A stretch of 64,000 nt of DNA, from the NCBI RefSeq assembly GCF_004299785.2, contig NZ_CP036246.2:930001-994000 (forward strand), in the 5' to 3' direction. Shown piece by piece: positions 26,466-36,501 of the stretch. Source of the DNA: Arcobacter porcinus (lineage in GTDB: Bacteria; Campylobacterota; Campylobacteria; Campylobacterales; Arcobacteraceae). The notes beneath the pieces are model-generated. The model had not been told where the DNA came from. It made no database searches and was given only the letters and a program-made list of their open reading frames with translations. The position numbers and the translations under genes are program-made. Every line of letters begins with the position of its first letter. Position 1 is the first letter of the stretch.

Positions 26466-28635
26466 ATTCTCTTATTTTTTGTTATCTATTAGCCTATTAA
26501 CTATTAATCTTTTAGCAAAAGAGAATATTAGTGAGAAACTTCAATTAGTAGCAAAAAATATAGAAGCAAAAAATAATATAATTATTGCAAAAGATGATGT
26601 AATAGCTTATTCCCCAACTTATTATATAAGTGCAGATAAACTTATTTTTGATAGAGAGAAAGAGAGTTTAGAGCTTTTTGGTAATGTTTTAATCATAAAA
26701 GACAATAAACTTCAAACTCAAAGTAAATATGCTTTTTTGGATATGAAAAATGATTTGGGAGTTCAAGATCCTATTTTCTTAATTGATAGCAGTTCAAATA
26801 TTTGGACAAATGCTAAAGAGCTTAAAAAAGAGCAAGAGAAACTTGAACTTGTAGATTCAATAATATCTTCTTGTGATTGTTTTGATCCAGCTTGGAGTAT
26901 TAGAGCAAGTAGCAGTAACTATGATACAAAAGATATGTGGGTAAATACTTTTAATACAAGATTGTATATAAAAGATATTCCTGTTTTTTATCTTCCATAT
27001 TTTGGTTTTCCAACTGATACAACTAGAAGAACTGGTTTACTATTTCCAACTATAGGTTATGGAAAAAGTGAAGGATTTTTATATTCACAACCTATATTTA
27101 TAGCACCAAAAGACAACTATGATTTTGAAATAGTTCCTCAAATAAGAACAATTAGAGGATATGGAGTTTATGGTACATTTAGGTATGCAGTAACTCCTGA
27201 TAGTATTCTTAATATAAAAAGTGGTTATTTTAAAGAAAACAACTCTTATTTAAAAGATAGAGATTTACTAAAAGACGATAAATACAATAATGAACATTAT
27301 GGAATAAGTTTAGACTATGAGCAAAAAAATATTTTAACAAAAAAAACAAGTAGTTATGAAGATGGCTTCTTTACATCTTTAAATTATGTAAACGATATTG
27401 AATATCTTGAATTAAGTAGTCTTAATGGAAATGTTCAATCAGATAAAAATATAGAATCAAAGTTAAACTATTATTTTAATACTCCAAACTATTTTGCAGG
27501 AACATATCTTAAATACTATATTGATACTCAGAGAAATAGTAATCCAAAGAAAGAAAGAATTTTACAAGAGTTACCTCAAGTACAACTTCATTCATATAAT
27601 AAATCAATATTACTAGAAAATCTTGTTTACTCAGCAGATTTTAAATACCAAAATCTTACAAGAATAGAAGGAATAACAGCTCAAGTTTATAATTTTAGTG
27701 TTCCTATTTCTTATTCAAAAAATATTTTCAATGATCATATCTTTTTAGGTGCTGAATCAAAAACAATGTTTACAAATTATAGATATGACAACTATCCTAA
27801 TAATAAAAATTTTGATGATGGAACTTTGGTACAAAATTTAACTACTTTATTTATTGGAACAGATTTAATAAAACCTTATTCAAATATTATTCATACTGTA
27901 AACTTAAGTTTAAATCATGAAATCCCTAGTAATTGGTATAAAGATGGTGACTTACACAATGTAACTGTAATAAAAAAAGAAAATGAAATTAATACTAAAT
28001 ATGACAATTTAACTCCTTTTCCAACTATACAAAATAAGAAAAGAACAATAGCAAAGCTAAATCAATCTTTTTATAATAAAGAAAATTCTAAACAGTTAAT
28101 AAATCATCAAATTTCACAAAGTGTATATTATGATGACGATGATACTGCAAAGCTACAAGATTTAGAAAATTATTTAAGAGTATATTATAAAAATAGTACA
28201 TTTTCTGGAAGAGTTGTTTACAATGTAGCAGATGAAAAAATTGTAGAAACAAGTTTAGATGCTAAACTAGATTTAGAAAGCTTTTCTTTAAACACAGGTT
28301 ATTATAATTCTATAAAAACAGATAATGAGTTTTTTAGTAGAGATGATTTAGAGTCTTATAGAGTTGAAACAAAATATAAGATAAATTCATCATATGCTTT
28401 AAGATATTATGAAAATTATGATTTACAAGAAAAAATTAGAAATAGGCAAGGTTTTGGTTTTGAAATAGATGATAGTTGCTGGAGTTTAGATTTAAGATAT
28501 GAAAAAGAGATTGTTCCATCTTCAAGTAGTAACTATTCTAATAGAAGACAAGATATAGTTTATGCAACTCTTGTATTAAAACCAATTGGTGGAATTAAAC
28601 CAACTTATAAGGTATATGACAGTGAGTCTAGATAA
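26458..28635 (+). CDS. lptD: LPS-assembly outer-membrane protein LptD
   Basis: Inserts lipopolysaccharide in the outer leaflet with LptE. It has 725 residues: signal peptide (about 1-20), an N-terminal OstA/LptA-like periplasmic domain (about 40-150, AKDDVIAYSPTYYISADKLIFD) and a large C-terminal barrel. Cysteines at SSCDCFD near 140 and DDSCWSLD near 675 fit the disulfides that LptD needs, although the C-terminal CC pair is a single Cys here. It overlaps the RDD gene by 8 bp and the next gene by 20 bp. Confidence 0.9.
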   Translation: MHKFSYFLLSISLLTINLLAKENISEKLQLVAKNIEAKNNIIIAKDDVIAYSPTYYISADKLIFDREKESLELFGNVLIIKDNKLQTQSKYAFLDMKNDLGVQDPIFLIDSSSNIWTNAKELKKEQEKLELVDSIISSCDCFDPAWSIRASSSNYDTKDMWVNTFNTRLYIKDIPVFYLPYFGFPTDTTRRTGLLFPTIGYGKSEGFLYSQPIFIAPKDNYDFEIVPQIRTIRGYGVYGTFRYAVTPDSILNIKSGYFKENNSYLKDRDLLKDDKYNNEHYGISLDYEQKNILTKKTSSYEDGFFTSLNYVNDIEYLELSSLNGNVQSDKNIESKLNYYFNTPNYFAGTYLKYYIDTQRNSNPKKERILQELPQVQLHSYNKSILLENLVYSADFKYQNLTRIEGITAQVYNFSVPISYSKNIFNDHIFLGAESKTMFTNYRYDNYPNNKNFDDGTLVQNLTTLFIGTDLIKPYSNIIHTVNLSLNHEIPSNWYKDGDLHNVTVIKKENEINTKYDNLTPFPTIQNKKRTIAKLNQSFYNKENSKQLINHQISQSVYYDDDDTAKLQDLENYLRVYYKNSTFSGRVVYNVADEKIVETSLDAKLDLESFSLNTGYYNSIKTDNEFFSRDDLESYRVETKYKINSSYALRYYENYDLQEKIRNRQGFGFEIDDSCWSLDLRYEKEIVPSSSSNYSNRRQDIVYATLVLKPIGGIKPTYKVYDSESR

Positions 28636-29275
28636 TATTTATTTTAAGAATAGAGAAGTTGCTGCTTTTAAACTTCTTGATGTTTTACCACTTGAAAGTA
28701 TGAAGCTTGAAAAATGGATTGTAGTTGCTTGTTCTTACGGTGGATATGAAATAGCTAAAATAATTGCAAATGCTTTAAATTCAGATTATGAAATATTATT
28801 TAATGAAAAAATATATGCTCCAAACAATGAAGAGTGTGAAATAGCAGTTGTAACTGAACTTGAAGATGTTCTAATACATGAAGAACTTGTAAAAGCTTTT
28901 GATATAGAGCTTGATTTAGTATATTTAAAATCTAAAGATGTTTTTGAAACAACAATAAAACCAAAAATAAATAAATTCAGAGCAGGGGAAAAACTTACAT
29001 ATTTAAAAGGAAAAAATGTTCTAATAGTTGATGAAGATATAAATGTTGGATTAGTTATGATGGCCTGTATAAAAACTATTATTAATCAAGGGGTTAAATC
29101 AATAAGTGTTGCAACTCCTTTATTATCAACAGCTAGTATTCAAGCAATTGATGCAATTACAGATGATTTATATTATATTAAAAAACTAGATCACTATATA
29201 GAAGCAGATTTTTATTATGATAGTTTAGAAAAATTAAGTTTTGAAAATATTGAAAGAATTAAAAAAGAAGGATAA
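28616..29275 (+). CDS. Phosphoribosyltransferase-fold protein
   Basis: A protein of 219 residues from the ATG at 28616, which has AAGG upstream; an earlier in-frame ATG at 28586 lies deep in lptD. The PRT-like Rossmann fold shows EKIYAPNNEECEIAVVTE and, where type I PRTases have their PRPP loop, VLIVDEDINVG. The usual Thr of DDxxxTG is Val, so PRPP binding may be weakened. Such proteins are often annotated as phosphoribosyltransferases without a known base. It starts inside lptD and ends 2 bp before pnp, so it is translated with them. Confidence 0.7.
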   Translation: MTVSLDNIYFKNREVAAFKLLDVLPLESMKLEKWIVVACSYGGYEIAKIIANALNSDYEILFNEKIYAPNNEECEIAVVTELEDVLIHEELVKAFDIELDLVYLKSKDVFETTIKPKINKFRAGEKLTYLKGKNVLIVDEDINVGLVMMACIKTIINQGVKSISVATPLLSTASIQAIDAITDDLYYIKKLDHYIEADFYYDSLEKLSFENIERIKKEG

Positions 29276-29277
29276 TT

Positions 29278-31425
29278 ATGGCAATAATATGCGAAATAGA
29301 TTTAAATAATCAAAAAGAGATTTTTGAGTTTAATAAGGTTGCTAAACAAGCAAATGGTGCAGTATTAGCAAAAGTTGGAGATTGTGTAGTTTTAGCAACT
29401 GTTGCTTGTGAATTTGATAATCCAGTAAGTGAAGATTTCACTCCTTTAACTGTACAATATATTGAAAAAACTTATGCTTCTGCAAAACTACCTGGTGGTT
29501 TTATAAAAAGAGAAGGAAAACCTAGTGATTTTGAAACTTTAACTTCAAGAGTTATTGATAGAAGCTTAAGACCTCTATTCCCAAAAGGATTTGTATATCC
29601 AACGACAATAACTGTAATGGTTTTAAGTGCTGATAAGGATGTTGATTTACAAACTATTGCTTTAAATACTGCAAATGCTGCACTATATACTTCAAATTTA
29701 CCAATTAAAAAGTCAGTTTGTGGAGTAAGAGTAGGAAAAATAGATGAAAATCTAGTTTTAAATCCAAGTCAAGAAGATTTAAATAATTCAACACTAGATT
29801 TATATATTGCTGGTTCTAAAGATGAGCTTTTAATGATTGAGATGAAAAGCTCATCTTCATTAAAAGATAAAGAGCATTGTGCAAATGAGATGGATGAAGA
29901 AGATTTAGTAAAAGCAATCTCTTTTGCTCAAGAAGCTCTAAAAAAAGCAAATATTGCATATGAAGAGAACTTTGAGAAAGCATCTAAAGAGAAAGCAAAT
30001 GTTGAGATTGTTGAATTTACAATAGATGAAAAAATAATATCTTATGTAAGAGATAATTTTTCAAATAATGTAAAAGATGCAATTAAAAAATTAGCAAAAA
30101 GTGAAAGAGCAACAGAACTAAAAGAGTTAGCTAAAAAAATCAGTCAAAATGAGTATTGTATTTCAAATGAAATTGAAAACTCTACAATATATGAAGCTGT
30201 AAATATTGTAAAAAGAGAACTTGTAAGAGCTATGATTGTTGATGATAAAGTAAGAGCAGACGGAAGAGGTTTAAAAGATGTTAGACCAATTAGTATAGAA
30301 ACAAATATTTTACCAAAAGCTCATTCATCTTGCTTATTTACAAGAGGTGAAACTCAAGCTTTAGTTGTAGGAACAATCGCTGGTGCTAAAGATGGTCAGA
30401 TGTATGAAGTTTTAACAGATAAAGCAACTTCAATGGAAAACTTTATGGTACATTATAACTTTCCAGGATTTAGTGTTGGTGAAGCAAAACCAATTTTTGG
30501 TGTAGGAAGAAGAGAGTTAGGTCATGGAAATTTAGCAAAAAAAGCTTTAGAAGCAACAATCAGTAAAAACTATAATGAAACAGTAAGATTAGTTTCTGAA
30601 ATACTTGAGTCAAATGGTTCTTCATCTATGGCAACAGTTTGTGGTGGTTCATTGGCTTTAAAAGCTGCAAAAATTCCAATATCGAATCTTGTTGCAGGAG
30701 TTGCTATGGGAATGGTTGTTGAAAATGACAAATACTCTATTTTAACAGATATTATGGGATTAGAAGATCATGATGGGGATATGGATTTCAAAGTTGCCGG
30801 TACAAAAAATGGAATTACAGCTTTACAAATGGATATTAAACTTGGTGGAATAGAGTTATCAATTTTAACAGAAGCATTAAATCAAGCAAAAGAGGGTAGA
30901 TTACATATTCTAAATATTATGGAAGAAGCTAGTAAAGATATAGTTTCTAGTAAAGCTTTACCAAAATGTGAAGAGTTTGAAATTGATTCTTCTAAAATGA
31001 TGGTAGTTATTGGGAAAGGTGGTTCTACTATTAAAGAGATTATTGAAAAATATTCGGTAAACATTGACTTAGATAGAGATAATGGAATTGTAAAACTAAG
31101 TGGAGAAGATGAAAATAAGATTTCTGACGCTTGTGTATTTATTAAAGATCTAGTTAATAATTCTAACTCTTCTAAACCACAAGTTAAAAATATAGACTTT
31201 GAAAAACTATATTCTGTTGATGAAAAAGTAAATGGAAAAGTTGAAAGACTTGTTGACTTTGGTGCTTTTATTCTATTAGAAAAGGGTGGAGAAGGGCTTC
31301 TTCATATTTCTAAAATTTCAAAAGATAGAATAGAAAAAGCAAGTGATGTATTAAGTGTAGGACAAGAACTTGAAGTAAAAGTACTAAAAGTACAAAAAGA
31401 CCGAATAGAATTGGGATTAAATTAA
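29278..31425 (+). CDS. pnp: Polyribonucleotide nucleotidyltransferase (PNPase)
   Basis: Phosphorolytic 3'-5' exoribonuclease of the degradosome. It has 715 residues in standard order: two RNase PH-like domains (about 5-220 and 315-530) separated by a helical domain, then KH (about 560-620, MMVVIGKGGSTIKEI) and S1 (about 640-713, GKVERLVDFGAFILLEKGGEGLLH). Active-site features FTRGETQALVVGTI and DIMGLEDHDGDMDFKVAGT are intact. It sits 2 bp after the PRT-like gene. Confidence 0.96.
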   Translation: MAIICEIDLNNQKEIFEFNKVAKQANGAVLAKVGDCVVLATVACEFDNPVSEDFTPLTVQYIEKTYASAKLPGGFIKREGKPSDFETLTSRVIDRSLRPLFPKGFVYPTTITVMVLSADKDVDLQTIALNTANAALYTSNLPIKKSVCGVRVGKIDENLVLNPSQEDLNNSTLDLYIAGSKDELLMIEMKSSSSLKDKEHCANEMDEEDLVKAISFAQEALKKANIAYEENFEKASKEKANVEIVEFTIDEKIISYVRDNFSNNVKDAIKKLAKSERATELKELAKKISQNEYCISNEIENSTIYEAVNIVKRELVRAMIVDDKVRADGRGLKDVRPISIETNILPKAHSSCLFTRGETQALVVGTIAGAKDGQMYEVLTDKATSMENFMVHYNFPGFSVGEAKPIFGVGRRELGHGNLAKKALEATISKNYNETVRLVSEILESNGSSSMATVCGGSLALKAAKIPISNLVAGVAMGMVVENDKYSILTDIMGLEDHDGDMDFKVAGTKNGITALQMDIKLGGIELSILTEALNQAKEGRLHILNIMEEASKDIVSSKALPKCEEFEIDSSKMMVVIGKGGSTIKEIIEKYSVNIDLDRDNGIVKLSGEDENKISDACVFIKDLVNNSNSSKPQVKNIDFEKLYSVDEKVNGKVERLVDFGAFILLEKGGEGLLHISKISKDRIEKASDVLSVGQELEVKVLKVQKDRIELGLN

Positions 31426-31504
31426 TATAAAAATAATATTATATTAATATTTCTTTTGGTACGATAGTAAAATTTTATAAAATGAAGACGATTAAGGGGT
31501 TTAT

Positions 31505-31873
31505 ATGGCCAAGCTTTTAATAGTGGATGATTCTACAATGTTAAGAGATATGCTAAACTATGCTCTAAATGAGGGCGGATATACGCAAGTAGTAGAAGCA
31601 GTAGATGGAATTGATGGTTTAGCAAAAGCACAAAGTACAAATTTTGATTTAATTATAACAGATATTAATATGCCAAATATGGATGGTATAGCTTTAGTTG
31701 GAGAACTTAGAAAAATTCCTCAATATGCAAAAACTCCTATCTTAGTTTTAACAACTGAAAGAGGTGATGAGATGAAAGCAAAAGGAAAAGTAGCAGGTGC
31801 TACTGGTTGGATTGTAAAGCCATTTGTTCCTGATCAGCTATTAAAAGCTGTTAATATAGTACTAAGTAGATAA
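31505..31873 (+). CDS. CheY-like chemotaxis response regulator
   Basis: A 122-residue single receiver domain. Acidic pocket Asp8-Asp9, phospho-acceptor Asp53 (IITDINMPNMDG), conserved Thr in VLTTE and Lys105 in WIVKPF. It has no output domain, so it acts by protein-protein contact, most likely on the flagellar motor or as a phosphate sink for the CheA encoded 9 bp downstream. It heads the chemotaxis operon, with a GGGG site before the ATG. Confidence 0.88.
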   Translation: MAKLLIVDDSTMLRDMLNYALNEGGYTQVVEAVDGIDGLAKAQSTNFDLIITDINMPNMDGIALVGELRKIPQYAKTPILVLTTERGDEMKAKGKVAGATGWIVKPFVPDQLLKAVNIVLSR

Positions 31874-31882
31874 GGAGTTAGT

Positions 31883-33880
31883 ATGTCATTTGATATTTCA
31901 AAATATAGAGAAATGTTTCTAGAAGAGGCTATTGAACTTTTTGAATCAGCTGATAATGTTCTTTTAGAAGCTGAAAACAATGGTACTTTAACTGATGATG
32001 AAATGGGTCAACTTTTTAGAGATGTTCATACTTTAAAAGGTAGTGGAGCATCTGTTGAATTAGCATTTTTTGCAGAGTTCACACATGATGTTGAAAATCT
32101 CATGGATAAACTAAGAAGTCATAAAATTGAGTATAAATCAGAAATGGCTGAAACTTTAATTGATGGTCTTGATGTAATGAAAGAGATTTTAGAACTTGAA
32201 GTTGCTGAAGAGATGACTAGAGAAAAATTTGTTGAAATGACAAGTGAATTACTTGAAGAGATTAGAGCTTATTCGAATGAGAGTTCAAGTTCTAACTCAT
32301 CTCAAGATGTAGAGAATCAAATTAAAGAAGAAACTACTACAGTAAATAATTTAAATAAAAACAATAACTCATCAGAAGATAGTAGTAATTTTAAAAAGAA
32401 AGCTTTTGGAATATTTAAAGATGAAAATATTAGCTCTGCTTATGAAGGTTTCGGGTTTTTTGATGATGAAATTAATGCAAAGAATAATAGTAAAGCTGAT
32501 TTCTTTGAAGATGCTCCAAAAATAACTCCTAACTCTGTTATGAAAACAAATGATATAGAAGATAATACAAAAACTAATCAAAATAAAACTATTGAAACTC
32601 CTAGAAAGCCAAGAGATAGAAACAAAGAAGATAGTAAAAATGAAAATAAAAAGTCTATTTCAAATAACAATAATAGTATAAGAGTAAATTTAGATAAAAT
32701 TGACCTTTTAATGACTAATGTTGGAGATTTAGTTATAACAAATGCTATGCTTACACAATTTTCTTCAACAATTGAGGAATCAAAAATAAGAGGTCCTGTT
32801 TTAGAAAGATTAGAACTTCTAGAAAGACATATAAGAGATATGCAAGATAGTATTATGAGTATTAGAATGGTTCCAATGGATTCAATTTACTCTAAATTCC
32901 CAAAAGTTGTAAGAGATATATCTAAAAAGCTTAATAAAAAAGTTGAGTTTAAACACTTTGGAGATAATGTTGAAATTGATAAAGCTATGATTGAAGGTTT
33001 AACTGATCCTTTAATGCATATTATTAGAAACTCATTAGATCACGGTATTGAGATGCCAGAAGATAGATTAAATTCTGGGAAAAGTGATACTGGAGTTATT
33101 AGTATTTCAGCAGAACAAGCAAATGGTCAAATGATTATTACTGTTAGTGATGATGGTAAAGGTATTGATAGTGAAAAGGTTGCACAAAAAGCATTAGAAA
33201 AAGGGCAAATTGACGAAAATCAATATAATAGTATGTCTCATAATGAAAAAGCTCTTTTAGTATTTGGAGCTGGTGTTTCAACAGCAGATGAAGTTACTGA
33301 TATTTCTGGTAGAGGTGTTGGTATGGATGTTGTAAGAACAAATATTCACAAGCTTGGTGGTGCTATTAAATTAGATACAGAAATAGGAAGAGGAACTGTT
33401 ATTACTATTATGCTTCCTTTAACTCTTGCAATTCTTGATGGTCTTGATATAAGAGTAGGTGAATATAAATATATTTTACCTCTTAGCTCTATTGTAGAGT
33501 CTCTACAACCAACTGCTGATATGATTAAAAAAATTGGTGATGGAACTCAAGATCTTTTAATGCTAAGAGAAGAGTTTATTCCTGTTGTTAAACTTCATAA
33601 ATTATTTGGAATTAAAAAGAGTTTTGAAAATTTAGAAGATGGTATGCTAATTGTAGTAAGGTCTGGAAATACAAAAGTTGCATTATCTATTGATGAATTT
33701 TTAAATCAACATCAAGTTGTTGTTAAACCATTAGATAAAAACTTTAGAAGTGTACAAGGAATAGGGGCGGCAACAGTAAGAGGAGATGGAAGTATTGGAT
33801 TAATTCTTGATGTTGTAGGAATTATTGATGCTCAAATAAAAATAGAAAGAAAAATGAATTCTTCAAAGAAGGCATCTTAA
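31883..33880 (+). CDS. cheA: Chemotaxis histidine kinase CheA
   Basis: A 665-residue kinase. P1 Hpt domain (about 1-115) with phospho-His49 in DVHTLKGSG. A low-complexity Asn/Asp/Lys/Ser-rich linker (about 130-262) in which no P2 domain is evident. P3 dimerisation (about 265-330), P4 ATPase (about 330-510, RNSLDHGIEMPEDR N box and DISGRGVGMDVV) and P5 CheW-like domain (about 515-660). Absence of a clear P2 and of a cheW in this cluster means that its regulators and coupling protein are elsewhere or bind differently. It is co-transcribed with cheR, cheD and cheB. Confidence 0.93.
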   Translation: MSFDISKYREMFLEEAIELFESADNVLLEAENNGTLTDDEMGQLFRDVHTLKGSGASVELAFFAEFTHDVENLMDKLRSHKIEYKSEMAETLIDGLDVMKEILELEVAEEMTREKFVEMTSELLEEIRAYSNESSSSNSSQDVENQIKEETTTVNNLNKNNNSSEDSSNFKKKAFGIFKDENISSAYEGFGFFDDEINAKNNSKADFFEDAPKITPNSVMKTNDIEDNTKTNQNKTIETPRKPRDRNKEDSKNENKKSISNNNNSIRVNLDKIDLLMTNVGDLVITNAMLTQFSSTIEESKIRGPVLERLELLERHIRDMQDSIMSIRMVPMDSIYSKFPKVVRDISKKLNKKVEFKHFGDNVEIDKAMIEGLTDPLMHIIRNSLDHGIEMPEDRLNSGKSDTGVISISAEQANGQMIITVSDDGKGIDSEKVAQKALEKGQIDENQYNSMSHNEKALLVFGAGVSTADEVTDISGRGVGMDVVRTNIHKLGGAIKLDTEIGRGTVITIMLPLTLAILDGLDIRVGEYKYILPLSSIVESLQPTADMIKKIGDGTQDLLMLREEFIPVVKLHKLFGIKKSFENLEDGMLIVVRSGNTKVALSIDEFLNQHQVVVKPLDKNFRSVQGIGAATVRGDGSIGLILDVVGIIDAQIKIERKMNSSKKAS

Positions 33881-33886
33881 AAAGAC

Positions 33887-34729
33887 ATGAAGTATTCTAC
33901 AGAGGATGTTCATAATAGAATAAAAAAACTTCTTTATTTTCTAACAGGTATTACTCTAACAGAAAATAAAGATATCATGATATCAAATAGAATTGATAAA
34001 CTAAAGAGAAATTGCAATAACTATGGCGATATTATGGAGCTTTTAGACTCTATTGAAAAAGGTGTATATGTTACAGAGTTTATCAATACTTTTACTACAA
34101 ATAAAACTCATTTTTTTAGAGAAGATTTTCATTTTGAAGATTTAAGAGATAGGGTTTTACCAGATTTCTCATCTTCTAGCATGCCAATATCTGTTTGGTG
34201 TTCAGCTGCTTCAACAGGAGAAGAACCATATTCAATAGCAATGACTGTTATAGAAGCTAATAATATGTTAAATTCAAATATAAAAGCGAATATTATTGCA
34301 ACAGATATAGATACAGGTGTTTTACAATATGCTGCAGATGGAATTTATAGATTTAGTAAAGCTGAAAAAGAGTTTCCAGACTGGATTAAGCCTCAAAAGT
34401 ATTTTAAAAGAAGAGTTCAGAGTACTTTGACAGGTGAAGAAGTTTTAATAAAAGCAAATGATGAATTAAAAAGAATGATTAGTTTTAGTCAAATGAACTT
34501 AAATGATAGTTCATATCCATTTCCTAAAAATAGTTTTGATGTTATTTTTTGTCGAAATGTTCTAATATATTTTTCTGTTGAAGATCAAAATAAAATATTA
34601 AAAAAACTTTTTTATCATTTAAAAATAGGAGGAACTTTATATCTAGGTCACTCTGAAAATCCTCAAGATTTGATTCATTATGTACAAAGAGTAGGGCAAA
34701 ATATATTTATAAAAGAGAAAGACTTATAA
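33887..34729 (+). CDS. cheR: Chemoreceptor methyltransferase CheR
   Basis: SAM-dependent glutamate O-methyltransferase of chemoreceptors. It has 280 residues: N-terminal helical domain (about 1-75) with TTNKTHFFREDFHFEDL and the Rossmann-like domain with WCSAASTGEEPYSIAM (about 104-119), TDIDTGVLQYA near 148 and DVIFCRNVLIYF near 223. It is preceded by cheA (6 bp) and its stop overlaps the cheD start by one base. Confidence 0.93.
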   Translation: MKYSTEDVHNRIKKLLYFLTGITLTENKDIMISNRIDKLKRNCNNYGDIMELLDSIEKGVYVTEFINTFTTNKTHFFREDFHFEDLRDRVLPDFSSSSMPISVWCSAASTGEEPYSIAMTVIEANNMLNSNIKANIIATDIDTGVLQYAADGIYRFSKAEKEFPDWIKPQKYFKRRVQSTLTGEEVLIKANDELKRMISFSQMNLNDSSYPFPKNSFDVIFCRNVLIYFSVEDQNKILKKLFYHLKIGGTLYLGHSENPQDLIHYVQRVGQNIFIKEKDL

Positions 34730-35403
34730 TGATTATTGTCGGAAGGAAAGATGGAAGAATAGAAAAAACTCCAGCTTCATCAGTTTCACAAAAGATAAAA
34801 GGATACAATACTCATACTGTTTTAGGTGGAGAATTTGCAGTTGTACCTGATAGTGAAGATATAGCATTAAAAACTCTTTTGGGCTCTTGTGTAGCTTTAA
34901 TGTTTTATGATAGAGTTAACAAAATAAAAAGCATGAACCATTTCTTATTACCAACAACAAGTGATAATACAAATGATATGAAATATGGATTATACTCAGT
35001 TGAAGCCATGCTGAATGAGATGTTTAAAATGGGCTCTTTAAAATCAAATATATTTGCAAAAATATCTGGTGGTGCAGATATTATGAACTTAAATTTAAAA
35101 TCATCGATTGGTGAAAGAAATGTTGCATTTGCAAAAGAATTTTGCCAAAAAGAGGGGATTAGAATTATTTCTGAACATACAAGAGGAACAAATGGAAGAT
35201 TAATTCTTCTTACAAATAACTTTGAAACTTTTATAAAATCTACACAAAAAAGTGAAACAGTTAGTAAAATTGCTTCTAATGAGAAATCATTACAAATTGA
35301 GATTTCTAAAGCACCTGTTATTAAAGAGTATTCGGGAGCTATCGAACTTTTTGGTAAAAATAAAGATAAGTTAGATGAAAAAATGGAAATAGAACTTTTT
35401 TAA
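34729..35403 (+). CDS. cheD: Chemoreceptor glutamine deamidase CheD
   Basis: Deamidates Gln on chemoreceptors, and in some species is a CheC partner. A 224-residue protein with catalytic Cys54 (TLLGSCVALMFYD) and His71 (SMNHFLLP). The C-terminal extension (about 165-224) beyond the ~165-residue CheD core is variable and Lys/Ser-rich. Coupled to cheR by a one-base overlap; cheB follows after 23 bp. Confidence 0.9.
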   Translation: MIIVGRKDGRIEKTPASSVSQKIKGYNTHTVLGGEFAVVPDSEDIALKTLLGSCVALMFYDRVNKIKSMNHFLLPTTSDNTNDMKYGLYSVEAMLNEMFKMGSLKSNIFAKISGGADIMNLNLKSSIGERNVAFAKEFCQKEGIRIISEHTRGTNGRLILLTNNFETFIKSTQKSETVSKIASNEKSLQIEISKAPVIKEYSGAIELFGKNKDKLDEKMEIELF

Positions 35404-35426
35404 AATATTTTAGGGATAAGAATTAA

Positions 35427-36500
35427 ATGTATACAGTATTAATAATAGATGATTCTGCTTCAATGAGAAGGATATTAAAAGATATCATAAATTCAATTGA
35501 TGATTTTGAAGTCGTTGATGTTGCAAATGATGCTTATGAAGCAAGAGAAAAGATAAAAGAGTATGAACCTGATTTGGTTACAATAGATATAAATATGCCA
35601 AAAATGGACGGAGTTACTTTTTTAAGAAATTTAATGAGACTTCACCCTATGCCAGCAGTTATCGTATCAGGTGAAAGCGTTAGAGGAAATGATATTTTTG
35701 ATGATGGTGCTGTTGGTTTTATTCCAAAACCAAGCACAGGAGAGAGTATAAAATCTTTTGAAGATAGAATAAAAGATACTTTATTAAACCTTACTTTCTT
35801 ACTTAAAAGATACTCTATTAAAAAACCAAAAGCACTTAAAAAAGACTATAAACCTTCAATTTCTCCAAGCTATAAAGTTCATCCTGATGAAGTAATACCT
35901 TTAAAACCTGCTATTTTTGGTGGTCAAAGAGTAATAGCAATTGGATCATCAACAGGTGGAGTAGAGAGCCTTTTAAGAGTTTTTAGGAAATTACCAAATG
36001 ATTTACCTCCAATATTGATAACTCAACATATACCTTATGGTTTTTCAAACTCTTTTGCTCAAAGATTAAATGATCACTCAGAAGTTGAAGTTTGCGAAGC
36101 AACAGATGGGCAAACTTTAGAATATGGTCATGCTTATTTAGCACCTGGTAATATGCATTTAACTATTGAAAAAGTTGGAAATATTTTAAGAACAAAATTA
36201 CTAGATTCTAAAAAAGTAAGTCAACATAAACCAAGTGTTGATGTTCTATTTAGATCTGTGAATAATTGTGTTGGTGGTTCTGCAATGGCTGTTATGATGA
36301 CAGGAATGGGTGATGATGGGACTATTGCTATGAAAGAGCTATTTGATAATGGTGCATATACAATTGCACAAAATGAAGCTAGTTGCGTTGTTTTTGGAAT
36401 GCCCATGAAAGCAATTGCAGCTGGAGCAGTAAAAGAGATTGTACATTTAGATGAAATTGCTGATTATATAATAGCTTTTTCTAAGGGAAAGCTTAGATAA
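35427..36500 (+). CDS. cheB: Chemoreceptor methylesterase/deamidase CheB
   Basis: A 357-residue protein with an N-terminal receiver (Asp54 in VTIDINMPKMDG) and a C-terminal methylesterase domain. The catalytic triad is seen as Ser in IGSSTGGVESL near 173, His in ITQHIPYGFSNSF near 200 and Asp in MTGMGDDGT near 293. It counteracts CheR to adapt receptors. It ends the chemotaxis cluster, two bases before the broken start of the MFS gene. Confidence 0.94.
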   Translation: MYTVLIIDDSASMRRILKDIINSIDDFEVVDVANDAYEAREKIKEYEPDLVTIDINMPKMDGVTFLRNLMRLHPMPAVIVSGESVRGNDIFDDGAVGFIPKPSTGESIKSFEDRIKDTLLNLTFLLKRYSIKKPKALKKDYKPSISPSYKVHPDEVIPLKPAIFGGQRVIAIGSSTGGVESLLRVFRKLPNDLPPILITQHIPYGFSNSFAQRLNDHSEVEVCEATDGQTLEYGHAYLAPGNMHLTIEKVGNILRTKLLDSKKVSQHKPSVDVLFRSVNNCVGGSAMAVMMTGMGDDGTIAMKELFDNGAYTIAQNEASCVVFGMPMKAIAAGAVKEIVHLDEIADYIIAFSKGKLR

Positions 36501-36501
36501 T

